From Oscillospiraceae bacterium (GTDB taxonomy: Bacteria; Bacillota; Clostridia; Oscillospirales; CAG-272): DNA of 38,727 nucleotides. Every line of letters begins with the position of its first letter. Positions within the stretch are counted from its first letter, which is position 1. This document shows, piece after piece, positions 1 to 5,982 of the stretch. A program made the translations under genes and the position numbers. The notes beneath the pieces are model-generated. The model saw only the letters and a list, made by a program, of their open reading frames with translations, was not told the origin of the DNA and did not search any database. The DNA is taken from contig SVRQ01000016.1 in assembly GCA_015064725.1 (NCBI GenBank), positions 1 to 38,727 on the forward strand. The letters run 5' to 3'.

Positions 1-71
1 CGTCGTTACCAAAAGCGTCTGAATTGCATGACACCATGCGAGTATTACTTCGCCACCGCCGCGTGACGAAA

Positions 72-101
72 ATCTCCCCCTGCTGCGCAGCAGGGGGAGA
101 T
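72..101. repeat. Perfect 30-base GC-rich palindrome
   Basis: The two halves (ATCTCCCCCTGCTGC and its exact reverse complement) form a 15-bp inverted repeat with no loop. It lies downstream of the minus-strand gene at 224-670. Read on the minus strand it is followed by a short ATTTTCG tract, so it could act as a transcript end. It also resembles the small dispersed palindromes of gut Clostridia. Copy number in the genome cannot be judged here. Confidence 0.6.
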
Positions 102-223
102 GAAAGAATCTATTCATTTTGTAAATTTTTTTGTTTTTTAGACTGTCTACTTGACAGGGGGCACATTACGTTTCTGTCGGGGTTATTGCTATTCGATAAA
201 TTGGAATTTGGCGGTTTATTTTA

Positions 224-670
224 TTATTTCTTCTTTCTTGAAATTCGCTTACGATCATATTTTGTGTTTTTATTGGTATCAAATTGAAATGCACATACAG
301 TGGCTGTTAAAAAAGATAAAATCAAATATCCCATACAATAAATGTTGGCGATTTTTGATATGGAACGATAAAAAAATGTAAAACCCAAGATGGCAAATAT
401 GTTAATAATCATTATTGCGAAATGAAGACGCTTTACATTTATCCAAAAATGAAACTGCCTGATATTTTGATGTATGAAGTTTTGAAGATATTGCATATTT
501 AATCTGGAAAATATATTTTGTCCTTGCTTTAGCTTCATTAATTTGTTGTATTTTCCACCCTTATCACACCATACAATAGACCAAATCACTTGTCTTATGA
601 AAAAACAAGAAACAAAATCAATAAGGATAGCAAACAATCCAAGCGTAATAAATAGTTTACTATCCATCAT
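224..670 (-). CDS. Hypothetical small membrane protein
   Basis: I do not recognise this 148-residue protein. It is rich in aromatic residues and isoleucine, with hydrophobic stretches at about residues 5-30 (LFITLGLFAILIDFVSCFF), 82-102 (HFAIMIINIFAILGFTFFY) and 108-128 (IYCMGYLILSFLTATVCAF), so it is probably a three-segment inner-membrane protein with a lysine/arginine-rich C-terminus. The ATG is preceded by GAAGGGAATATGAA, a reasonable ribosome binding site, and a second ATG follows immediately. Its codons are AT-rich compared with the genes to its right, and it is bounded by palindromic repeats on both sides, which fits an accessory gene. No partner gene is visible because the window starts 223 bases beyond its end. 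Existence as a gene is likely; function is unknown. Confidence 0.6.
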   Translation of the reverse strand: MMDSKLFITLGLFAILIDFVSCFFIRQVIWSIVWCDKGGKYNKLMKLKQGQNIFSRLNMQYLQNFIHQNIRQFHFWINVKRLHFAIMIINIFAILGFTFFYRSISKIANIYCMGYLILSFLTATVCAFQFDTNKNTKYDRKRISRKKK

Positions 671-768
671 TTCATATTCCCTTCAATAAATTCTTGTTTA
701 TCGCCAGTTTCGCCTTTGTATTACAAGGGCTTCGGGCAAAGCCCATACCCCTAAGGTTGCACATATCC

Positions 769-797
769 CAAGGCTCCCTTTACACAAGGGAGGCTTT
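769..797. repeat. Hairpin repeat (AAGGCTCCCTT type)
   Basis: An imperfect inverted repeat with arms AAGGCTCCCTT and AAGGGAGGCTTTT around a short TACAC loop. From memory, this closely resembles an interspersed palindromic element common between genes in Oscillospiraceae-like genomes. It sits in the 424-base gap between the membrane-protein gene and the abrB-like gene. It is probably non-coding. Confidence 0.5.
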
Positions 798-819
798 TCG
801 TTAGCACCATTATAACACA

Positions 820-851
820 AATCGGCAGAAAAAACAAGTCCTCTGCCGATA
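820..851. repeat. Inverted repeat ATCGGCAGA/TCTGCCGAT
   Basis: Two 9-base arms, ATCGGCAGA and TCTGCCGAT, enclose an A-rich loop of about 14 bases. It is part of the same cluster of palindromic intergenic elements (769-914). No T-tract follows directly on the plus strand, so it is not an obvious terminator. Confidence 0.5.
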
Positions 852-866
852 TTTATATGTGTATCC

Positions 867-914
867 GTAGGGGAGACCTGCGGTCTCCCGCGGGCGAACA
901 CAGTTCGCCCCTAC
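867..914. repeat. 48-base repeat predicted to fold as a three-way junction
   Basis: The outer arms GTAGGGG (867-873) and CCCCTAC (908-914) are exact inverted repeats. They enclose two further perfect hairpins, one with arms AGACC/GGTCT around TGC and one with arms GGCGAAC/GTTCGCC around ACA. The whole unit could form a cruciform-like three-way junction as DNA or RNA. I recall near-identical sequences as dispersed intergenic elements in gut Clostridia; that is memory, not a search. Confidence 0.6.
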
Positions 915-1022
915 CGTGTTCCGAAAACATCCTTATGAGAACGCTCCTAAAGCACACTTTTTTCTTTTCGACTATAAAAACGTCTCAATTTGTGTTTTTT
1001 TGTAAAATTTACGAGAAAACTG

Positions 1023-1051
1023 TTGACTAAAAAGGGAAATTGTGGTATATT
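1023..1051 (+). promoter_or_regulatory. Sigma-A type promoter of the abrB-like gene
   Basis: TTGACT (1023-1028) and TATATT (1046-1051) are separated by 17 bases, giving a start near 1058 and a short leader to the ATG at 1095. AbrB-family genes are often autoregulated; the AT-rich sequence around this promoter would suit that, but no specific operator is identified. Confidence 0.75.
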
Positions 1052-1094
1052 GAATATATAAATAAATTTGCTCTAATTTGAAAGGAGAAATATT

Positions 1095-1343
1095 ATGAAA
1101 TCCACAGGTGTAGTTAGAAGAATCGACGAACTCGGAAGAATCGTATTGCCTATTGAAATCAGAAAGAACCTCTCTATTGACAACAGAGATGCTGTAGAGA
1201 TCTTTGTTGAAAACGACAAGATCATCCTTAAAAAGTATGAGCCCGCTTGCATTTTCTGCGGAAATGCAGACAACGTAATTATGTACGGCGGTAAGCTTAT
1301 CTGCCGCGATTGCGTTGAAACGATCAAAAGAGATGTAAAATAA
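1095..1343 (+). CDS. AbrB/SpoVT-type transition-state regulator
   Basis: This small (82 residues) DNA-binding protein of the AbrB family probably controls growth-phase transition genes. The N-terminal swapped-hairpin DNA-binding domain is nearly canonical: MKSTGVVRRIDELGRIVLPI, then IRKNLSI and the IILKKYEP boundary at about residue 50. The C-terminal part carries CIFC and CRDC pairs spaced like a small zinc ribbon, as I recall for clostridial AbrB proteins but not for Bacillus subtilis AbrB. The start is fixed by AAAGGAGAAATATT-ATG. It is a single-gene unit with its own promoter (1023-1051) and a strong terminator. B. subtilis AbrB represses sigH; a SigH-like gene lies at the other end of this window, but a regulatory link is only a guess. 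Clostridia often encode several paralogues, so I do not assign abrB versus spoVT. Confidence 0.93.
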   Translation: MKSTGVVRRIDELGRIVLPIEIRKNLSIDNRDAVEIFVENDKIILKKYEPACIFCGNADNVIMYGGKLICRDCVETIKRDVK

Positions 1344-1353
1344 TTAAATAGAT

Positions 1354-1387
1354 AAAAAAACAGTTGCCGAAAGGCAACTGTTTTTTT
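1354..1387. terminator. Bidirectional intrinsic terminator
   Basis: CAGTTGCC-GAAA-GGCAACTG forms an 8-bp stem with a GNRA-like loop, flanked by seven A's and seven T's, so it can stop transcription in both directions. It ends the abrB-like transcript and can also end the minus-strand operon whose last gene stops at 1484. Confidence 0.92.
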
Positions 1388-1483
1388 ATCGTCAGGGGAA
1401 TTGAATCCCTTTGCTTTTGGCTTTTTATACATATAAAAAGCATCAAATAGGCAAGCGTTCGGCGGAAGGTACTGCACGTTTTT

Positions 1484-1813
1484 TCATATCTCTCTGCTTG
1501 TGAGCTCAATGATGTAGTTTATATCATCGGGCTGAACTTTTGCTTCGTGCGCGGCTTTGTTACGGTGTACCTCACCGCATTTGGAGCATTTGTGAAGAAT
1601 TATATATCCCTTTTTTGGGTCGGGAAGCGCTTTTATCGGGTGCATAACGCCGCGGCATTCGCACGCTCTGTCCCCCGGGTTTATATCCACGTGGAGGGAG
1701 CATAGACATTTGGGGCAATGGTTTCGCGAGGTGTAACCGAGGGGAAGTACCTCAAAACCGCAGTTTGCACAGATAAAGCCGTTATCATTCTTTGTGAAAA
1801 GCTTTTGTTCCAT
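1484..1813 (-). CDS. RNHCP domain zinc-binding protein
   Basis: A cysteine-rich protein of 109 residues. It contains the sequence that names the RNHCP domain family (SRNHCPKC, about residues 29-36), two N-terminal CxxC-type pairs (CANC, CPKC) and a second pair CECRG / CSKCGEVHRNK nearer the C-terminus. Eight or more cysteines suggest two structural zinc sites. The family has no established function that I know; RNA or nucleic-acid binding would be a guess. I chose the ATG at 1813 because AAGGA lies eight bases upstream. An in-frame GTG at 1843 would start inside the hairpin at 1835-1862 and lacks a binding site. It is the last gene after hisS, aspS and mscS, separated from mscS by that hairpin, so expression may be partly uncoupled. 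Confidence 0.85.
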   Translation of the reverse strand: MEQKLFTKNDNGFICANCGFEVLPLGYTSRNHCPKCLCSLHVDINPGDRACECRGVMHPIKALPDPKKGYIILHKCSKCGEVHRNKAAHEAKVQPDDINYIIELTSREI

Positions 1814-1834
1814 AATATCGTTCCTTGTTAGTGA

Positions 1835-1862
1835 AAAGGACACCGCGCGGGGTGTCCTTTTC
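1835..1862 (-). terminator. Probable intrinsic terminator after mscS
   Basis: GAAAAGGACACC and GGTGTCCTTTTC form a 12-bp inverted repeat with a CGCG loop between the end of mscS and the RNHCP gene. The T-tract on the minus strand is short (CCTTTTC), so termination may be partial and the downstream gene may still be read through. Confidence 0.6.
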
Positions 1863-1876
1863 TATGTTCATAAAAA

Positions 1877-2686
1877 TTATTTCTGGTGAACGTCGAGCTG
1901 GGGGAAAGGAATTTCGATGCCGCGTTTGTCGAATACTTTCTTGGAAGCTTCGAGAAGGTCGAAGTTTACAGTCCAGTAATCTTCGTTCTTAACCCAAACA
2001 CGGAGCTTGAAGATAAGTGCGGAATCGCCGTGTGTACCAAGACGAACGAAAGGAGCGGGATCTTTGAGAACGAGCTCGTGAGCGTTAGCAAGGGAGAGGA
2101 GAGTTTCCTTAACCATATCGATGTCGGAATCGTATGCTACGGAAAGCTCAAGGTCAAGGCGGCGTGTTTCATATGCGCTGTAGTCAACTACGGAAGCGTT
2201 GGAAACTGTGCCGTTGGGGATAACAACTCTCTTGTTGTCGGGTGTGTTGATTGTGGTATAGAGAAGACCGATATCAACAACCGTACCTGTGTGAGAAGAT
2301 GTTTCGATGAAATCGCCGATCTCAAAGGGCTTGAAGCAGAGGATGATGATACCGCCTGCGATGTTTGTAAGACCGCCCTGAAGAGCAAGACCGATAGCAA
2401 GACCGGCAGAACCGATAACAGCAACAAGGGAAGCTGCGGGAACGCCGATGATCATTGCAACAGTGAAGAGAAGAACGATGTAGAGAGCAATTTTTACGAC
2501 GTTTTTAACGAGAGTCTGCGCGTTTTTGGGGGATTTCTGCATACCTTTGGATTTTACAATGAGGTTGCAAACCCATTTGATGAGGAAGATGCCAACAACG
2601 AGAACGAGGATCGCGCCGAGAAGTCTGAAGCCGAAGGAAGCAACAAACTCACCGATGCTGGCAAGAAGTGTTTCAAGAAATTCCAT
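1877..2686 (-). CDS. mscS: MscS-family small mechanosensitive channel
   Basis: A 269-residue integral membrane protein of the MscS family, close to the 286 residues of Escherichia coli MscS. It would release solutes on hypo-osmotic shock. Three membrane segments are visible: about 17-40 (FGFRLLGAILVLVVGIFLI), 62-84 (VKIALYIVLLFTVAMIIGV) and a glycine/alanine-rich pore helix 85-115 (GSAGLAIGLALQGGLTNIAG). The cytoplasmic beta/alpha-beta vestibule follows, with typical FKPFEIGDFIE and the family ending GIEIPFPQLDV. The start ATG follows AAAGGATTTAAGAAA. It begins 33 bases after aspS and is probably co-transcribed with hisS-aspS. This pairing looks like shared transcription, not shared function. 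MscS paralogues (YnaI, YkuT types) are hard to separate by eye, so the symbol denotes the family. Confidence 0.93.
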   Translation of the reverse strand: MEFLETLLASIGEFVASFGFRLLGAILVLVVGIFLIKWVCNLIVKSKGMQKSPKNAQTLVKNVVKIALYIVLLFTVAMIIGVPAASLVAVIGSAGLAIGLALQGGLTNIAGGIIILCFKPFEIGDFIETSSHTGTVVDIGLLYTTINTPDNKRVVIPNGTVSNASVVDYSAYETRRLDLELSVAYDSDIDMVKETLLSLANAHELVLKDPAPFVRLGTHGDSALIFKLRVWVKNEDYWTVNFDLLEASKKVFDKRGIEIPFPQLDVHQK

Positions 2687-2719
2687 TTTCTTAAATCCTT
2701 TCTGAAAATAATATAAAAT

Positions 2720-4504
2720 TTATTTTGACTCTTTAAGAGAGAGTCCGAGTTCATCAAGCGCCTTGGATTCAAAAGGAGCAGGGCAGCCGGACATAATTTC
2801 GGAAGCGTTCTGTACCTTCGGGAATGCGACAACGTCACGAAGGCTGGGAGCACCGCACATAATCATTGCAAGTCTGTCAAGACCGAGTGCCGCACCGCCG
2901 TGAGGGGGAGCACCGTAGTTATATGCGTCAACGAGGAAGCCGAATTTTCTGTCGATCTCTTCTTTCTGCATACCGAGAGATTCGAACATCTGCTGCTGGA
3001 GTTCGGGGTTTGTGATACGAATGGAGCCGGAGGAGATCTCTATACCGTTGAGAACGAGGTCATAGCATTTAGCGCGAACCTTGCCGGGATCTGTGTTGAT
3101 GTAGGGCAAGCATTCGTCAAGGGGCATTGTGAAGGGGTGGTGCATTGCGACCCAAGCACCTGTTTCTTCATCCTGCTCGAAGAAGGGGAACTCTGTGATC
3201 CAAACGAAGTTGTACTGCTTTTCGGGGATAAGACCGAGCTGCTTTGCAACGATGAGGCGGAGAGCGCCGAGAGTGGGAAGAGTAACTTTGTCTTTATCTG
3301 CAACGATAAGAGCAACGTCGCCGCGGCGGCAATCGATCTTGTCCATAATAGCGGCAAGCTCGCCTTCGCCCAAGAATTTTGCAAAGGAACAGTTGGGTGT
3401 TTCGTCAACGAAGCGGATGTAAGCAAGACCTTTCGCGCCGATGCCTTTTGCGTGCTCTGTAAGCTTATCTATCTCTTTTCTTGTAAGCTTGGAAGCGGCA
3501 CCCTTAGCAACGATGGCGCGAACGCTGCCGCCGCCTGCAACTGCATTCGCAAACACGGAGAAGGGAGAGTTCTTAACTATATCGGAAATATCCTGGATCT
3601 CCATTTCAAAGCGTGTGTCGGGCTTGTCGGAGCCATAGCGGTTCATTGCGTCCGCGAATTTGAGGCGCGGAATGGGCTGAGGAAGATCAACGCCGAGAAT
3701 ATCCTTGAAAAGGCGTACAACGTAGCCTTCCATCATATTCATAATATCGTCCTGGTCAACGAAGGACATTTCAAGGTCGATCTGTGTAAATTCGGGCTGA
3801 CGGTCTGCGCGAAGATCCTCGTCACGGAAGCAGCGTGCAAGCTGAATGTATCTGTCGAAGCCGGATACCATAAGGAGCTGCTTATAGATCTGGGGGGACT
3901 GGGGAAGAGCGTAAACACAGCCGTTGTGGATACGGGAGGGGACAACGTAGTCGCGCGCACCTTCGGGTGTGGGCTTGATCATCATAGGTGTTTCGATCTC
4001 GATGAAGTCGTTTTCATAGAAATAGTCGCGCGTTACTTTTGCGATATTGTGGCGAACGAGGATGTTGTTCTGAAGATTCTGACGGCGAAGGTCAAGATAT
4101 CTGTATTTGAGCTTGAGCTCATCGCGCACGTTGTCTGCATTTTCGTTTATTTCGAAGGGCGTTGTCTGCGCTTCGCTGAGTATCTTGTATTCGTCAACCT
4201 CGATCTCGATAAAGCCGGTGGGGATGGTCTCGTTGATGGAGGAACGCTGTCTTACGTTACCTTTTGCAACGATAACGTATTCTGCACGGGTGCTTCTTGC
4301 AGCCTCGAAAACTTCTTTGTTAGTGTTTTCGTCGAAAGCGAGCTGAACGATGCCCGTGCGGTCACGAAGGTCGATGAAGATAAGGCTGCCGAGGTCGCGC
4401 ACGCGCGCAACCCAACCCATCACGCACTGACGTGTGCCGATGTCTTCCTTGCGAAGATTGCCGCAATAGTTGGTTCTTTTGTCTGTTTTGTCAAATGTAG
4501 CCAT
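2720..4504 (-). CDS. aspS: Aspartyl-tRNA synthetase
   Basis: Charges tRNA-Asp with aspartate in the cytoplasm. The 594-residue length is standard for the bacterial enzyme. An N-terminal OB-fold anticodon-binding domain (about 1-110, GWVARVRDLGSLIFIDLRDR) is followed by the class II core with motif 2 (FRDEDLRADRQPEFTQIDLE), the bacterial GAD insertion (about 290-420) and motif 3 (GLDRLAMIMCGAPSLRDV). The end FPKVQNASEIMSGCPAPFE is the expected active-site flank. The start ATG is preceded by AAAGGAATAAAATATT, which overlaps the hisS stop, so the two genes are 15 bases apart and probably translationally linked. The hisS-aspS pairing is common in Firmicutes. Whether the enzyme also charges tRNA-Asn (non-discriminating) cannot be told without knowing if AsnRS and GatCAB are present. 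Confidence 0.98.
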   Translation of the reverse strand: MATFDKTDKRTNYCGNLRKEDIGTRQCVMGWVARVRDLGSLIFIDLRDRTGIVQLAFDENTNKEVFEAARSTRAEYVIVAKGNVRQRSSINETIPTGFIEIEVDEYKILSEAQTTPFEINENADNVRDELKLKYRYLDLRRQNLQNNILVRHNIAKVTRDYFYENDFIEIETPMMIKPTPEGARDYVVPSRIHNGCVYALPQSPQIYKQLLMVSGFDRYIQLARCFRDEDLRADRQPEFTQIDLEMSFVDQDDIMNMMEGYVVRLFKDILGVDLPQPIPRLKFADAMNRYGSDKPDTRFEMEIQDISDIVKNSPFSVFANAVAGGGSVRAIVAKGAASKLTRKEIDKLTEHAKGIGAKGLAYIRFVDETPNCSFAKFLGEGELAAIMDKIDCRRGDVALIVADKDKVTLPTLGALRLIVAKQLGLIPEKQYNFVWITEFPFFEQDEETGAWVAMHHPFTMPLDECLPYINTDPGKVRAKCYDLVLNGIEISSGSIRITNPELQQQMFESLGMQKEEIDRKFGFLVDAYNYGAPPHGGAALGLDRLAMIMCGAPSLRDVVAFPKVQNASEIMSGCPAPFESKALDELGLSLKESK

Positions 4505-4519
4505 AATATTTTATTCCTT

Positions 4520-5836
4520 TCATTTAAGGATTTGAATTGCTTCTTCGGGTGTGAGCGTGAGCTGTTCTGCTTTTTCACGCATATTTTTAAGGGAAACGAC
4601 GCCGTTTTGCATTTCCGTTTCGCCTATTATCGCGGCGAAGGGAATACCGAGCCTGTCCGCATATTTCATCTTCTGCTTCATACCCTTTTCGCAAAGGTAA
4701 ACGTCCGTTGCAATGCCCTCTGCACGGAATTTGGATGCCGTTGAAAGAGCAAAAGGAAGTGCGTCCTTATCCATAGGAACAACAAGGACCTTTGCAAGGC
4801 TTGCATTTTCCGCAGATATGATGCCTGCGTCAAGAAGCTGGGAGAAAAGACGTGTAAGACCGATGGAGATACCTATACCGGGCATCTTTTTGTCGGTGTA
4901 GAATCCCGTAAGGTTTTCGTATCTGCCGCCGGAGCAAACGGAGCCGAGCTTTTTGTAATCATTGAGCATCGTTTCGTAAACCGTGCCCGTATAGTAATCA
5001 AGGCCGCGGGCGATGGTAAGGTCGATGGCGAAGTTCTTTTCGGGAATGTTGAACGCTCTCATATAGCGGACTACCTCGGAAAGCTCGTAAACGCCCTGTG
5101 CAAAGGTTTGGTCTTCGATGCCGAGCTCGGAAAGCTTTTGGAGGATCTCATCCGTCGTGCCGGAAATGCCGACGAAAGCGAGTATCTTCGCAATCGTTTC
5201 TTCATCTGCGCCTACCTCTGTGAGCTCTTTTGTAACGCCGTCCGCACCGACCTTTTCAAGCTTGTCTATAACGCGGAGCACGTCTGCCGTTTTGTCGGAA
5301 AGACCGATGGAAGCGAAGAAACCGCCGAGTATCTTTCTGTTGTTGAGTCTGATCGTAAAATCGCCAAGGTTTATCTCCTTGAAAACGTCGCAGATAACGG
5401 CGGGTATCTCTGCGTCATATACAAGAGGAAGCTCCTCCGCGCCGATTATATCTATATCGCACTGGTAAAATTCGCGGAAGCGGCCCTTCTGGGGGCGTTC
5501 GCCGCGGAATACCTTGCTCATATGGTATCTCTTAAAGGGGAAAACGAGGTTCGGTTCGTGCTGGGAAACGTATCTTGCAAGCGGAACCGTGAGGTCAAAG
5601 CGAAGGGAAAGGTCGTTATCGCCCTTTGTGAAGCGGTAGATCTGCTTCTCCGTTTCGCCGCCCGCCTTGGCGAGCAATACCTCGGAAAGCTCGATAGTGG
5701 GGGTGTCTATAGGCAAGAAACCGTATTTTTCATATACGTTTCTGATCTTATCGTAGATGCTGTTGAACAGGATCTGCTCCTTGGGGAGAAATTCTGCGAA
5801 TCCGGGGAGAATCCTGGGGGTCACTTTGTCGGACAT
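4520..5836 (-). CDS. hisS: Histidyl-tRNA synthetase
   Basis: Charges tRNA-His. At 438 residues it has the normal length. Class II motif 2 (FRGERPQKGRFREFYQCDID, about residues 112-131) and the two histidine-specific signatures LTIARGLDYYTGTVYE (about 273-288) and the loop near SGGRYENL are present. The C-terminal anticodon-binding alpha/beta domain (about 345-438) contains VLVVPMDKDALPFALSTA and IIGETEMQNGVVSLKNM. It is the first gene of the minus-strand operon. TTCGGAGGTATTT-ATG fixes the start, and the promoter lies at 5877-5904. The roughly 40-base leader is too short for a T-box riboswitch, which often controls hisS-aspS in Firmicutes, so control here must differ. Confidence 0.98.
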   Translation of the reverse strand: MSDKVTPRILPGFAEFLPKEQILFNSIYDKIRNVYEKYGFLPIDTPTIELSEVLLAKAGGETEKQIYRFTKGDNDLSLRFDLTVPLARYVSQHEPNLVFPFKRYHMSKVFRGERPQKGRFREFYQCDIDIIGAEELPLVYDAEIPAVICDVFKEINLGDFTIRLNNRKILGGFFASIGLSDKTADVLRVIDKLEKVGADGVTKELTEVGADEETIAKILAFVGISGTTDEILQKLSELGIEDQTFAQGVYELSEVVRYMRAFNIPEKNFAIDLTIARGLDYYTGTVYETMLNDYKKLGSVCSGGRYENLTGFYTDKKMPGIGISIGLTRLFSQLLDAGIISAENASLAKVLVVPMDKDALPFALSTASKFRAEGIATDVYLCEKGMKQKMKYADRLGIPFAAIIGETEMQNGVVSLKNMREKAEQLTLTPEEAIQILK

Positions 5837-5876
5837 AAATACCTCCGAAAATAGAATTGCAATAATATACTAATAT

Positions 5877-5904
5877 AGTATAACATAATTTTTTAATTTT
5901 TCAA
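5877..5904 (-). promoter_or_regulatory. Promoter of the hisS-aspS operon
   Basis: On the minus strand TTGAAA (5899-5904) and TATACT (5877-5882) are spaced 16 bases. Transcription would start near 5870, leaving a short leader to the hisS ATG at 5836. It is back-to-back with the recG promoter, with about 17 bases between the two -35 boxes. Confidence 0.75.
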
Positions 5905-5920
5905 TATTTAAAATGAAATA

Positions 5921-5949
5921 TTGACTAAAAAATATTCAAATGCTATACT
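5921..5949 (+). promoter_or_regulatory. Promoter of recG
   Basis: TTGACT (5921-5926) and TATACT (5944-5949) are spaced exactly 17 bases. The ATG at 5983 follows after a short leader with GGAAAGGAGC as ribosome binding site. Confidence 0.8.
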
Positions 5950-5982
5950 TTTATAAAAGCACCGAGGAAAGGAGCAGTTTAT

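Noticed and set aside
24-381. Two small plus-strand open frames at the left edge
   Set aside because: They overlap the better-supported minus-strand membrane-protein gene and lack ribosome binding sites.
698-901. 67-codon minus-strand open frame
   Set aside because: It lies entirely in palindromic repeats; the translation is a reading of the hairpins.
2900-4744. 614-codon plus-strand open frame opposite aspS
   Set aside because: The sense gene is an unmistakable AspRS; the opposite translation has no recognisable domain.
5837-5982. T-box riboswitch before hisS
   Set aside because: The space between promoter and start is too short, and no antiterminator bulge or terminator pair is visible.
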